This document shows positions 11,506-23,153 of a DNA stretch of 64,000 nt, piece after piece. How positions within the stretch are numbered: position 1 is the stretch's first letter; each line of letters starts with the position of its first letter. The translations under genes were made by a program, and so were the position numbers. Under the pieces are notes generated by a model. The model had not been told where the DNA came from. It saw only the letters and a program-made list of their open reading frames with translations, and made no database searches. The DNA comes from Heterostelium album PN500 (lineage: Eukaryota > Evosea > Eumycetozoa > Acytosteliales > Acytosteliaceae). The stretch spans positions 2,170,001-2,234,000 of the forward strand of contig NW_008805065.1 of assembly GCF_000004825.1 (NCBI RefSeq), written 5' to 3'.

Positions 11506-12294
11506 ATGACATTGTTTCCAACAATAAATAAAAGACAAGCACACAGATGGTTGGGATGGGCAGTACTTCTACCGCTGAGTGTGACTGCCATCACCGGGTT
11601 TATGTTTCAATTGCTATTGACACTGGGCGTACAAAAAGAATCGATAAAATTCCTACTTTCAATTCATCAGATGTCGATACTCTTTACCAATAGTCAAGTT
11701 GTCTATACTGCGCTGCTATTTGTTATTACTATGCTGCTTATCGTTTTCGGCTATCAGATGCTGTCTTCGAATCAGCTGCTCGGTGGATCGAATGTGAATA
11801 CCGACGACAATGTGGTGGTTCGATATTTCAAGGGTTTGCGTAATGCTAGTTCACCGCGCGAACTGCATCATCGGTTGTCGGGCGTGTTGTTTGCTGTGCT
11901 TGCGTTCATGGTGACAACGGGGTTCGTCTATCGATTCCTGCGCAATGTCTTTGGTGTCTCGAAGGAGCGCATCGGCTGGATGCTAAAGATTCACAGCATG
12001 AACTTTCTGCCGAACTGGCTAGCGCTTCTCTGGGTGGCGTTAGTATTCGCAGCCGTAGCATCGGTTGTTGTGTCTGGCATCCGAATGCTCTTCAAGAGTA
12101 AACGTTCATCGTCGACACCTTCATTACGATCGGCATCCAGAAGAAATTCATCGCAAATACCAACACCATCACCACTTCCCTATCAAAGATTAACAACTTC
12201 ACCTTCACAACAAACAACAACAATAACAACTACAATCTCCGAAGATGATATCCCACATGAAGAAATCGAACAACAAAACACCAACCAGTTTTAA
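11506..12294 (+). CDS. Four-helix membrane protein with internal duplication, PepSY-TM-like
   Basis: A single exon encodes 262 residues. The protein is two copies of one module. Copy 1 (about 10-85) starts RQAHRWLGWAVLLPLSVTAI and ends VIFGYQML-like. Copy 2 (about 120-200) starts RELHHRLSGVLFAVLAFMVT and ends VVVSGIRMLF. Each has a helix with an early His, a TG turn (AITGF / VTTGF), a loop GVxKExI(x)4LxIHxM with a conserved His, and a second helix. The pattern of a membrane-embedded His at the start of one helix and IHxM before the next resembles PepSY-associated TM helices of bacterial reductases, where His residues bind haem. That relationship is by eye and tentative. The tail (205-262) is Ser/Thr/Gln-rich. 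It shares a 285-bp divergent promoter region with the glycoprotein gene. Confidence 0.8.
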   Translation: MTLFPTINKRQAHRWLGWAVLLPLSVTAITGFMFQLLLTLGVQKESIKFLLSIHQMSILFTNSQVVYTALLFVITMLLIVFGYQMLSSNQLLGGSNVNTDDNVVVRYFKGLRNASSPRELHHRLSGVLFAVLAFMVTTGFVYRFLRNVFGVSKERIGWMLKIHSMNFLPNWLALLWVALVFAAVASVVVSGIRMLFKSKRSSSTPSLRSASRRNSSQIPTPSPLPYQRLTTSPSQQTTTITTTISEDDIPHEEIEQQNTNQF

Positions 12295-12615
12295 CAAACT
12301 TAACAACACTCATTGTATATATGTAAACATTATTGCAGTAATACCCAGCAAATTACAAAGAAAAAAAAAACAAATTAATTTGGACATACTTATTTTATTT
12401 TAAAATATTAAATAGTATTGGAATAAATAAATTGATTCCAACTTTTTTTTTTTTTTTTGTAGCAATTAATTAAAGCAACAGGTATCTTTTCCTGCATTTT
12501 ATAATCGATCATTTATCGAATTTTTTTTTTAAGATTTCTCCAAATTTTTTTTTTTTTTTTTTTTTTTATATCAGACAAAAATTTAAATTTATTCAGATTA
12601 AATTAACAATCAATA
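12295..12615. other. Intergenic with poly-T tracts
   Basis: About 320 bases with long T runs (12442-12460, 12546-12567) upstream of TRMT44. These are consistent with dictyostelid promoter oligo-dT; nothing else is visible. Confidence 0.5.
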
Positions 12616-14772
12616 ATGTGTGATATAAATAATAAAGATAATAATAATGAACAAAAATGGGAATCAGTTGAATCAATTGCAACTTCAATTAGTTTACAGT
12701 CGTTTTGGTTCACAATGGAGAAATGGACTCTAGACCCACAACACATCATGAAACCAGTCAAGAGATATCAGATTAAATCGAGATCGACATTCGATATCGA
12801 TGATAAACAATTGTCAGAGCAAATCTATACAACAAATGATCAACCTACACCTTCAATTACAACACCACCACCAGACCATCATAATCATGGTCACGGACAT
12901 GGTCATGTTCACGGTCATAATCATACAGAGAATAATCACCAGCAGCAACAACAAGATGAAAACGAAGAATCAATTGATTATCAAAATGAATTGATTGAAT
13001 CTATTGTATTTAAGAGACATTTAATACCGAGATTAGCAGAGAAAGACAATACAATCGATGACTCTGTTACCCATTCGAAATCACAACAAACCAGCACCTT
13101 TAAACCGTTGGTACCAGAGGATGTTTCAAATTTAGCGGAATATCTTCCATTCTACTATCCAAAAGTAAAACAATTTAGATTTAGATATATTAAGAATACT
13201 TATTTAAAGGTAGATGATAATAATAACAACATCAATCAACAAGAGAATAAGAATGTAGTTAACGACAATAACAATACCGAGAACAACAACAACAACAATA
13301 CAAATACAACAGATAATAACAACAATAACAATAACAATACAGATAATAACAATAATAACAACAATAATAATAATAATAAACGTAAATCAGTTGAATTGGA
13401 AGATTTGGATTTGGAGGAAGAAGGTCAAAAGATTCATGAGATTAGAATGGAAGTGATTTATTTGGAAGGTGAGGATCAGGATGAATACAAGGAGAAACTA
13501 AAGAAGATATGTTTTTCGTTGCTAGAGAAACTCAATAAGTGGGGTGTTGGTCATGAAGCCGGTTACAAGAAGCGTGTCTATCACGATTGTATCATACCGA
13601 AGGACGTCTACTTGGATAACTACGAGCGTTTGAAATCAAAGTATAAGAATTGGGCTGTCGGTTGGGAAGACGTAACCAAGACCGATCCGCAAAAGTTTGT
13701 ATTCGAAGACATTGCCATCGCTGCCTACATCATCTCGCTATTCCACCTAGAGAACCAAGACCGAAACACACCCGATTACAAACAGTCATTCGTAGATCTC
13801 GGCTGTGGCAATGGATTCCTCGTCAACATACTCAACCTCGAGGGTTACCCAGGCATTGGAATCGATCTTCGTTGTCGTAAAGTCTGGAAGAAATACGATG
13901 AATCCGTACAAAAGAATCTAATCGAGCATGGTATACAACCAAAAGATCAATCTTACACTGAATACGATTGGATTATTGGTAATCAGTAAGTATTGTTTAG
14001 TTACAAATCAGACATACAACAAACAAACTAGCTAACTTTAACAATCTTTGTTTATGTTTATTTGTTTAGTTCTGATGAGTTGACACCTTGGATACCTTAT
14101 ATAGCTTCGAAATCAAAGAAACAAAGATTCTTCTTGTTGCCATGTTGTTTCTTTAACTTTATGAATAAGTTTCAGGATAACGATAAGAAGATAGGACAGT
14201 ATATGACCTATTTGAACTATATCGAGAGAGTATCGAATCAGTGTGGTTTCAACGTGATAAGAGATGCCATGAGAATACCATCGACCAAGAATGTCGTTTT
14301 CATTTCGTCGCAGCGCTCGCCGGATATCACAGAGGAGCAACTCGAGAAGCAGAGACAAGCACTCTTGGTTCATTCAAACTTTAAGGAATTCACTCTCAGA
14401 CCGGAACAAAGTAAATACACTCCAAAGAAAAGATATAGACCCGGTGAATATAATCCACATTTAGGTATAATCATGGGTCCAAAAGTTGATAAGAAAAAGA
14501 ACAATAATCAGAATAATAACAATCAAAATAAGAATAATAATAATAATAATCAAAATAATAAGAATAACAATAACAATAAGAATATTACTCTTACAAATAA
14601 CAATACAAAAGTAATTGATAAATCAAATAATGTAATAATAGATACAACAACAACAAATTCAAATAAGATCAACGAGAAATCAACTGTTACTGCTTCTGCT
14701 ACTGTTACTGCTGATGATGCAGCTGCTGTTTTAATTAATGTAGATAATAATAAAGAGATTGAAAATCAATGA
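12616..14772 (+). CDS. trmt44: tRNA(Ser) Um44 2'-O-methyltransferase (TRMT44/Trm44)
   Basis: Exons 12616-13985 and 14070-14772 (84-nt intron, GTAAGT/TTTAG) encode 690 residues; the junction creates IIGNHSDEL. The AdoMet motif VDLGCGNGFLVNILNLEGYPGIG with GIDLR and the C-terminal LTPWIPYIASKSKKQRFFLLPCCFF are hallmarks of TRMT44, which methylates the ribose of U44 in tRNA-Ser (yeast Trm44) in the cytoplasm. Low-complexity insertions surround the core: a His/Gly segment (NHGHGHGHVHGHNH) near residue 92, a 60-residue Asn tract near 205-255, and Asn/Lys-rich sequence after residue 620. The acidic YLEGEDQDEYKEKL stretch resumes conserved sequence. No lesion is seen. Confidence 0.92.
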
Positions 14773-15748
14773 TTCAATCATTTACCTTTTAAATAACTGT
14801 ATTGTATTCATTGTAGAATCATTGAAAATTCAAGATAAAGTTCAATTCATTCTTTTCTTTTACCTCGTGGGTTATATTTTGAGAATCGCATAACATCATT
14901 AGATTATAATCCAAGATAGTAGATTTTTTGAATAAAAATGAATACCATCAAAAATAAAAAAAATGATTTTTTCTTTTCAACCTGTGACCTTTTTGTTTTT
15001 CTTTTTTTCTTTACAAAATGTGGGGGCTTCCTCATATCGTAAGCGGTAATCTGGAGTAAAATCAAAAAAATGTTGTGTAAAAATGTAAAAAACTAAACTT
15101 TGGGATTGGCGTTTTCGAGAGAAAAAAAATCTTTTGGTATCCTAGTTAACATGATGATTGGTTTAATACCATTGTTTTGTTTTGTTTACACCTTCTCAAT
15201 CAACAGCACAACAACAACAACCTTTGTTTTAGAAATTTCGAGAGCAACTTAGCTTAGAACATTCATTCAAATCAACAATTGTTGTTTGGTTTTAGACACA
15301 ACAAAAAAAACACAACAAAAATATAAAGAAGGTTGTTTTGGTCGTAATTTATGTGTCGTCAACATCTTTCATCTTAACATTCAGTTTTTAAGATTGATTT
15401 GAAATAAAATATCAAATTAGATTCTGATAAACATATCATTTCTTCTTCAATACCAATACCAATCACAATCATAACACACTCACAAAACAACAACAAAACA
15501 ACAAACACAACACATTCACAAGCAGAGTTTAAGTTTATTTAAATACCCCACTGCGCATTTCGTTTAATATCAAATTGGTATTATATACTTTTATATCTTT
15601 TATTATTTATTTATTTATTTATTTATAATTCAAATTGTATATACATTATATATAAATATAAATAACTTTATTTATTAGTTTCTATACACACATATATATA
15701 TAAATAGAAATCTATTGTTTATAAACACAACAACACAAAACATAAAAC
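14773..15748. other. Long intergenic region upstream of GNAT gene
   Basis: About 975 bases without a gene. It contains a less A/T-rich patch at 15019-15060 (GTGGGGGCTTCC then CGTAAGCGGTAATCTGGAG), CAACAA-rich sequence at 15200-15320 and 15480-15530, and A/T-rich sequence close to the start codon. No RNA gene could be recognised. Confidence 0.5.
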
Positions 15749-16444
15749 ATGTTACAAAAAATAATATACTCCACAAAGATGGAGAGAAAATTGAATCTCT
15801 TGATTCGACCGATGAACGTCGACGACATAAAGGTTATCTACGACACTCAGAAAGAGGTATTCCCAGAGGAGCATTTCTTTGAAGAGTACAGCGTTTTCCG
15901 AGGTAAATTCGAACTGTTTCCAATGGGTTGCTGGGCTGCCGACATGATTGATGCAAACAACAACAGCATTCTAATTGGACATATCTTTACACATCCATGG
16001 CATCGTGATGAATTCCCACCACTCAACTCCATGGACAAACTTAAAAATGGTATGGACCGACTGCTGAACGACCCATCGTGCAAGCGTATGATCTATCTCA
16101 ATGAACTCGGTGTTAGGCCTGTCGCTCGTGGTTTCAATATTGGTAGACTGCTGGTGAACCATGCACTTGAGAATCTATCAAACAACGGTGGTAGTGGTGT
16201 TCCATCTACCGTACAGTTGGTGAGTGTTCAGGGATCAGCCAGATTCTGGGAGGCATTAGGATTCCAACTTGAACAACTTAATTTAGATAAATCAGAGTAT
16301 CTCAAGAAGAACTACGGATTAGATGCCGTTTTCATGACTAAATATCTACCGATAAAACCAATGGCACACTCCAATCATTATAATTCCACCAACACAAATA
16401 ATAATCAAATTGTAAAGAAATCTTTGATTTTATCAGCATATTAA
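15749..16444 (+). CDS. GNAT-family N-acetyltransferase
   Basis: A single exon of 231 codons. An in-frame second Met 10 codons on (MERKLNLLIRPMNVDDIKVI) may be the true start, because the GNAT fold begins there (beta-1 LLIRPMNVDD). The acetyl-CoA loop motif is LNELGVRPVARGFNIGRLLV (RxxxRGxxxGR variant of Q/RxxGxG/A) at about residue 113-132, followed by a helix and the C-terminal SARFWEALGFQ motif typical of motif B. An intervening segment, HPWHRDEFPPLNSMDKLKNG, is not typical of small GNATs and may form the acceptor site. Substrate unknown. The Asn/His/Thr-rich C-terminus is probably unstructured. Confidence 0.82.
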   Translation: MLQKIIYSTKMERKLNLLIRPMNVDDIKVIYDTQKEVFPEEHFFEEYSVFRGKFELFPMGCWAADMIDANNNSILIGHIFTHPWHRDEFPPLNSMDKLKNGMDRLLNDPSCKRMIYLNELGVRPVARGFNIGRLLVNHALENLSNNGGSGVPSTVQLVSVQGSARFWEALGFQLEQLNLDKSEYLKKNYGLDAVFMTKYLPIKPMAHSNHYNSTNTNNNQIVKKSLILSAY

Positions 16445-17121
16445 AATAAATTATACTATTTATAGTTTGTATTTGTTAATTGGAATACTACTATAATATC
16501 AATCAAATACTATTATTTTGTTTACTTTGTATTAATTCGAACAATCTAACTGTTTATTAATTAAGATTTTTTTTCTTGTTAAAATTTGTCTTTAGTTTAA
16601 ATCCCTCATGTATTTATTAAAAAAAAAAGAAATTGATTGTTATTAAATCTATGTTAATAGTTTTAATTATCCCAAAATCAGTCCTACAATATTAAAAGAG
16701 TATATTATGCAAATACTTCAATTAGCTCTTGATGTTTATCAATTCAAATTTTTTTAAATTTAGATGGTGGCAACTCAGATATTGATCAAAAGTTTGTATG
16801 ACTTAACTAAGATATATTTGATAGAAATAATTAATTATAATTTAATAAAATAAAATTTATTGTTTAAATTGTTTTCAACAATCAAAAATCATACAATCTA
16901 CTAGATTGAATGAAATTAAATCATGATGACGGCTGGGGTTTTGGATTGCAGTTAAAGGCTTTGCTTTGTTGGCATGCATTACATGATAATCCTTATAGGG
17001 ATGGGGATTTAAGATAATATTATTGTTGTTGAATGGATTTGGGTTTTGTTTGTTGTATAAATAAAATTCTGTTATTAAGATTTGTTGTTGTTTTGGATTT
17101 TGGTATGCGGTTGTAGTTTGC
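16445..17121. other. Convergent intergenic region, no gene seen
   Basis: About 680 bases between two converging genes, A/T-rich, with A runs. A 90-codon antisense frame within it has no coding character. 3' UTRs of the GNAT and ATPase genes are expected here. Confidence 0.5.
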
Positions 17122-20102
17122 TTATAACCATTCTTTGAAGATTGCAATGTAGATCTTCTTGATGATCTGAGTCAAGAAGAAGTAACCAAAGAAAGAAGCG
17201 GCCAAACCTGGATAGTACATTGGTGGCAATTCGACGAGTCCGAGGAAAGTACCGAATTTTGGAATGTAAGGAATGGCGACACCGAGACAAGCGACCCACA
17301 AAGTATTGAGTGTGAGTTGCCATGAACCCCAACGCTGAATGAAAGGAATCTTTTGTGTACGAATCATGTGTACGATGAAAACTTGTGTAATGAGACCTTC
17401 AACGAACCAACCGGTTTGGAACTTTTTGGCGATGTCAGGGGAGCTGTTGTCCCAACCGAGATACCACCACATGTATGAGAAAGTAGAAACGTCGAAAATC
17501 GAGGAAATTGGACCGAGGAACACCATGAACTTAAAGAGTGATTTAACGGACCATGGATGTGGAATCTCGAGGAACTCTTCGTCGACATTGTCCCAAGGAA
17601 TGGCGATCTGTGAGAAATCGTACAAAAGATTCTGAGTCAAAAGTTGAAGTGGTTGCATCGGGATGAATGGAAGCCATGCAGAGGCGATCAACATGGAGAA
17701 AACATTACCGAAATTGGAGGAGGCAGCCATCTTGATGTACTTGATGGTGTTGGCGTGAGTGATACGACCGGTTCTAATGGCAGTGTTGATGACATTCAAT
17801 GATTTTTCGAGCAAAATAATATCGGATGCGTCCTTGGCAATGTTGGTGGCAGTGTCGACACTGATACCGATATCTGCTTCACGCAAAGCAAGAGCATCAT
17901 TGATACCGTCTCCGAGGAAACCAACGGTATGCTTGTGTCTCTTGAGAGCACGAACGACATTGTATTTCTGGATGGGTGTCAACTTGGCAAAGAGAGTGCA
18001 CTCCTCGACGATCTTATCGAATTCCTCGTCGGTGGCATCCTCCAACTCTGGACCAGAGATAATTTTGGTGACATCGATACCTACGTCACGACAGATCTTC
18101 TTGGCGACTGCAAGATTGTCACCGGTCAATACCTTTACTTGGACGTTGTTGTTACGGAGATGAGTGATGGCGTCGGCACAGTCAGACTTGGGTGGATCGA
18201 TGAAAGCAAGGAATCCCAAGAAAGTCATTCCCTTCTCGTCGGTCTTGACATCATAGACGTGACCTGGCTCGGTATTCATTGGCTTGGTGGCAACACTGAG
18301 TACACGCAAACCATCGACGTTGAGATCGTTAGAGATTTGCAAGAGACTCTTGTGGAGTGCTTCGGTCAACTCGATCTTACCCAAGTTTTTGTTGGTGACA
18401 TGAGTGCAACAGCTGAGAACTTCCTCAACGGCACCCTTGCAGACGAGTGTCAACAATTGGTCGTCTTCCTTCTCCAAGATAACAGAGACACGACGACGTG
18501 TGAAATCGAATGGGAACTCCTCACGCAATTTGTATTCAGTGGAGACTGGTGGGGTGGAACCATTTGCAAACTTTTCATTGTAATAATCGATAATGGAGAC
18601 ATCCAACACATTCTTCAAACCCTTCTGGAAGTTGGAGTTCAAGAATGAAAACTTCAAAACATCTTCAGAGTCTTGCTTGTCTGGACCAATATGAGCTGAT
18701 AATTGTACTTCATCCTCTGTCAAAGTACCTGTTTTATCTGAACATAAAACATCCCTAGATATTGCAATAATTGATGTTAATTAGTTAGTGGTGTGAAACT
18801 TTTCAAAAAAAAAAACTATTGAATTAAATTGATTGATATCAAAACTTACATTGCACCCATATTTTGAATTGAACTGAGTTGTTTAACGATAGTTTTTTTC
18901 TTTGACATATCATCTGCACCCTTTGCTAAATTTGCATTGAGAATCATTGGTAACATTTCTGGTGTAATACTAAAAAATTATTATTGTGAAAAATTAAAAT
19001 GTTAATATTTGAAATTTGTCATTCCTTTCTAATTTTAATAAACATACCCTACAGCAACAGTTAAACCAAACATGGCAGAATCAACCCAATCACGAGTTGT
19101 TAAACCATTGATAATAATTACAATTGGTACCATTGTTAAACAGAAACACATAAGAAGGTAAGCGACTTTCTTGACTCCGACATCGAAGGAGTTGGTTGTT
19201 TTGGTGCTGGTGAGAATCTCTGAAATCGATGAGATGTATGTCCTAACTCCAGTTTCAAATACTAAACCTGTACCACTACCGGATACGATGTTGGTTGACA
19301 TCAAACAGATGTTGGGAGTATCGAAAATTGAGGTTTGTACGACAGAGTGGTGTGCTGACTTCTCGACTGGCAAGAACTCACCGGTCAGTGAAGATTGCGA
19401 TACGAAAAGACTGTTGGATTCGAGAATACGGACGTCTCCTGGGAAGACGTCTCCTGCTTTCAAGGGGACGACGTCACCTGGAACGACCTCCTCAATGTCG
19501 ATAAGCTTGTCGGTTCCAACGGCGTCGGTGTCGCTGTTACGACGACGCACTGTGACGGTGGTCTTGATCAGCGATTTCAAATGGGTGAAAGCCTTGCTGG
19601 ATTTGTGCTCCTCGTAGAAACGAAGACCGGCAGACAAGAGAACCATAAGCATAACGACGGTACATGTTGCATAGTCTTGGGTGGCAGCAGAGACAACGGC
19701 AATAACAGTCAATACAATGTTGAAAGGATGTGTCAACGCAGTGAAGAGCAGCTTGTACCATGGTGTTGGCTTGACAGTCTTGATTGCGTTCAAACCGTAC
19801 TCGGTGAGACGACGCTTTGCTTCAGCCTCTGTCAAACCTTGCTCGGGTGTTGCTGTCTTTATGAGAATATCTTGTTTGTTCATCATGGAGAGATCACGGA
19901 ACTTGATGTTGAATTCTCTCTCCTTGTTTGGATCTTTCTCTGCCTTTTTCTTCTCCTTCAAACCGAGGAATACCAACAGCTTGCTACTGATTCCATCGTC
20001 GTTTCTTGGTTTACGCTTCACTATCTTTGGAGTTGAGTTTGGTCCATCATCTTCATTGATTGAAATGGCATCCAAAAGTCTGGTCTTTTCATCAATCGCC
20101 AT
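17122..20102 (-). CDS. P3B-type P-type ATPase, bacterial MgtA-like magnesium transporter
   Basis: Exons 20102-19048, 18969-18850 and 18754-17122 encode 935 residues. Motifs in order: [11 protein letters not shown] (actuator, TGE) near 240; [19 protein letters not shown] (M4, MgtA-specific) near 353; CSDKTGTLT with phosphorylated Asp near 398; [11 protein letters not shown] and [12 protein letters not shown] (MgtA N-domain); [32 protein letters not shown]; then [18 protein letters not shown] and [22 protein letters not shown] in the C-terminal helices. These match bacterial MgtA/MgtB throughout, so the family is secure. Family members import Mg2+ using ATP; location here (plasma membrane or contractile vacuole) is unknown. 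The usual GDGxNDxPAL has Leu in place of Pro. A 70-residue basic N-terminal extension precedes the conserved part. Both introns are phase 2. Confidence 0.93.
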
Positions 20103-23100
20103 TTTATTTTTTTAAATACTAATAAATAAAAATATATATAACTTTTTTCCTTTCAAACAATTATATAAAAATAATATGATTTTGTAGTGAAAAGTGTATT
20201 ATTACAACTGATTGTTTAAAATATCTATATATCAAGCAAGTAAATTTCCAGATATATTTATAAAGAAAAAGAATAGAAAAGAAAAGAAAATAAGATTAGA
20301 TTTGAAATTAGTTTTAATGAGTTTCAAACAAGTGAATTGTGATATTAAGTTGGTTGTGAGTGAAAGTCGAATGATTTTGGATCTTTTATGAAAAAATAAA
20401 AAATTTTGATCTTGTGATGGAAAACGAAAAAAAAAACTCTAAAACTCTGCTTTAGATTTGTTAGTGCTAAAGTAGTGATTTTTTTTATGAGCCTGGGAAG
20501 GGTGTTGGAATGTGTAGAATAGAATTAGTTATTTATTAGATAACCAATAATTGACTGCTACTCAAGTGATTGATAATAATAGAAATTATAGACTAGCTAT
20601 CTTTCAGAATCAATCAAACAACAACAATATTTTAATAATTTAAATCAATTAAATTATTTTTATTATTATTATTGATGATTACACTTTTGATTGAGACAGA
20701 ATAAATATTTATAGGTGATTGCTATGAAATATGAGTTGTTGGAGTTGCAATGCAGAGTGATGGAATTGGAATAGGTGTTTGAGAGATACGACAGATATCT
20801 ATCAGTAACAAAAAAAAAAAAAAAAAAAAAACAAAAATGATAGATGTTTTATTTTTATTTTTATTATTTTTCCAAAAACTTTAAACAAAACTTAAAAAAA
20901 AAAAAAAAAAGAGTTAAAAAAAATCAAAAAACTTTTCTGTTGTATTTTTGTGTATATGCCTCCCCTTTACTTTGTTCTGCTTCTCTGTGCAGCAAAATTT
21001 GTGCAAAAAAGAGTTGTTTTAGTAAAATAAAAAATCGTCAAGATGGGGACTTTTTTTTAGATTTTTTGTTTTTCACCCCTATTACAAAATTTTTTTGACG
21101 ACTACTTTTCTTTTTACGATTTTAATTTTTTTTTTGTTGGTTTTTTTGTGTAACTGACTTGTTATTTAGCCGCAGAAAAAATTTTGGTGAATGATGAACG
21201 ATCAATTTTATGTCCAAAATGGTCAGTTTTTTTTTAACAATTACCTTTGTTTTTTAGCAAAATTTAATAAAATTTATAAATAATACACAATTGGGAAACA
21301 ATGTGCACTTTTTTTTTTTCTTGCCCAGGGCAGTATTTGATGATGATGAATCCCAACTGATGCACTCTGCTGACTTTCACACTTCTTCAATTGATTTTTG
21401 TAGAGACAGCTTCTATTTTACTAGATATTTTATTCAAAAGATCTTCTGGTGGTATCTGAGCCCTGATTTATTTTGCTGATGTTATTAAATTGATGATCTG
21501 GTGTGGTTTTTTGTTGTTGATGTGATAATCAATCTGCGAACTTAAAATATTGCTGTGGAAATTTGAATTGTTTATGTAAAGATAGAAATTTTCTTATACT
21601 GGTTATGATTACTATATTGTTATTGGATGATTGGTTTGAAGATGATGAGAAATGAAAATAACAAACTCAAAATGTATAACTTTACTTAAAAGAGTGGTTA
21701 TATAAATTTGAATTTAATTTAAAAGATTGGTTTGGGAATTGGAATATTTGAATGAATGATTGATATCATAGAGCAAACAAACTACTTCGTCTACCTGGTT
21801 GTTGATGCTGAAAATATTGATTATTTACATTTATGATTTAATTGTTATTTAAAATTATTAATTTATTATATAAATAAAGGCAATCACACAATTATTTTTA
21901 AATATTAATCAATAATTTTGTCTGAATTTTAAAATTTGAGGATGAATGATTGAATGTAAATTGATTTGGATTGAGTTTGAATTGATGATATTTAAATCTT
22001 TTTTGTAACTCAAACAAACTCTAAATTGTTAATGATTTGTTAATGTGAGCACACTGACATACAACAAAACTGATTGACTGACAGACTTGGTGTGTTTCGA
22101 TCACTTTTAAGAGATCATATGAAACAACAACAACAATTTTAAAATGGATTTTATAAGGAAATAAAGAAATGTATTGAAAAAACAGAAGAAAAAAAAACAG
22201 TTCAATTTGATAGATATATGACAAGTTGATATTAATATTTACAATTACAACAATAACAACAACAACAAAACAACAATATTATTATTAAAATTCTTAACAA
22301 GTAAGTGAGATGAAAATGGAATTAGAATATGCAACAAACACGTTTTAGTCCATTTCTTTTGGAGCATGACTTTTAGTTCATTAAAAGTGAAGATTATGAC
22401 TTTGAATTGAATTATTACCTATGGTATTAAAATAAAACGCCATACTACCACCCACCCACTACCCGCTCTCTCCAAGCTAGCTCTCAACCACAGTCAGCTC
22501 TCTCATCTCAGCTCACAACCTCAAATCTTTTTATTTTAAAACATAAAATGCAAAAATGCAAATACAAACGTAAATAAAAGGTAGGACATAAGAATAGATA
22601 TATAGATAAGATAGATAAATTACCATACAAACACACATCACCTACAACTCACAAACACACTAAATAACCACCACTATTGTTACCTGTAGAATAAGCTTTA
22701 TTCAGTGTATTTTTTTGATATTTTTATATATCTATAGACATGTGTGGTTGTTGTTGTTGTTGTTATTATTCATTATTTTAAAATAGTGTAAAAGCAAAGT
22801 AAAAGTAAAATAAAAAGTAAAGAAAATTATTATTTATAGATTAACCATTAATGGTGAATTCTACAATGTAAACAACAACAACAACCACCACCACCAAATA
22901 ATTATTTTAATACCTTTATAGTTATTGTAATAGTTATTGATTTTATCTCAAAAACCAATGCAATTAGCATAATGTAGATTAAGATGTATTTCTCTCTCAA
23001 AAGCAAAAAAATAATGAAAAAACAAAGAAAATAATGTGTATCACTATGTTGTGATCACCTTAATAATAACAATAATAGTAACTCTGTTTTTTTTTTTTAA

Positions 23101-23153
23101 AAAATTTTATTATTATTTTTTTTTTTTAAAATTAAACAGTTAAAAGACGAATA
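20103..23153. other. Three-kilobase gene-free region between divergent genes
   Basis: Holds the promoters of the Mg ATPase (minus) and TRM9 (plus). It is A/T-rich with many homopolymer runs (20813-20830, 20896-20911, 21310-21319). A C-rich island at about 22440-22530 (runs of CCACCC and repeated AGCTCTC/CAGCTC) stands out. At 21330-21390 a GATGATGATGA followed by CTGATG and CTGAC recalls C/D box spacing, but no supporting terminal stem is clear. Frames of 60-90 codons here are Lys/Phe-rich translations of A/T DNA and are not called. Confidence 0.5.

Noticed and set aside
17929-18648. 239-codon open frame antisense to the Mg ATPase
   Set aside because: It is the mirror of a well-conserved exon with richer G and C content; composition follows the sense codons and no family is recognisable.
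20844-21098. 84-codon Lys/Phe/Cys frame in the long spacer
   Set aside because: Driven by A and T homopolymers; no coding signature.
21330-21390. C/D box-like GATGATGA...CTGA arrangement
   Set aside because: The boxes are too close together and no convincing terminal stem exists.
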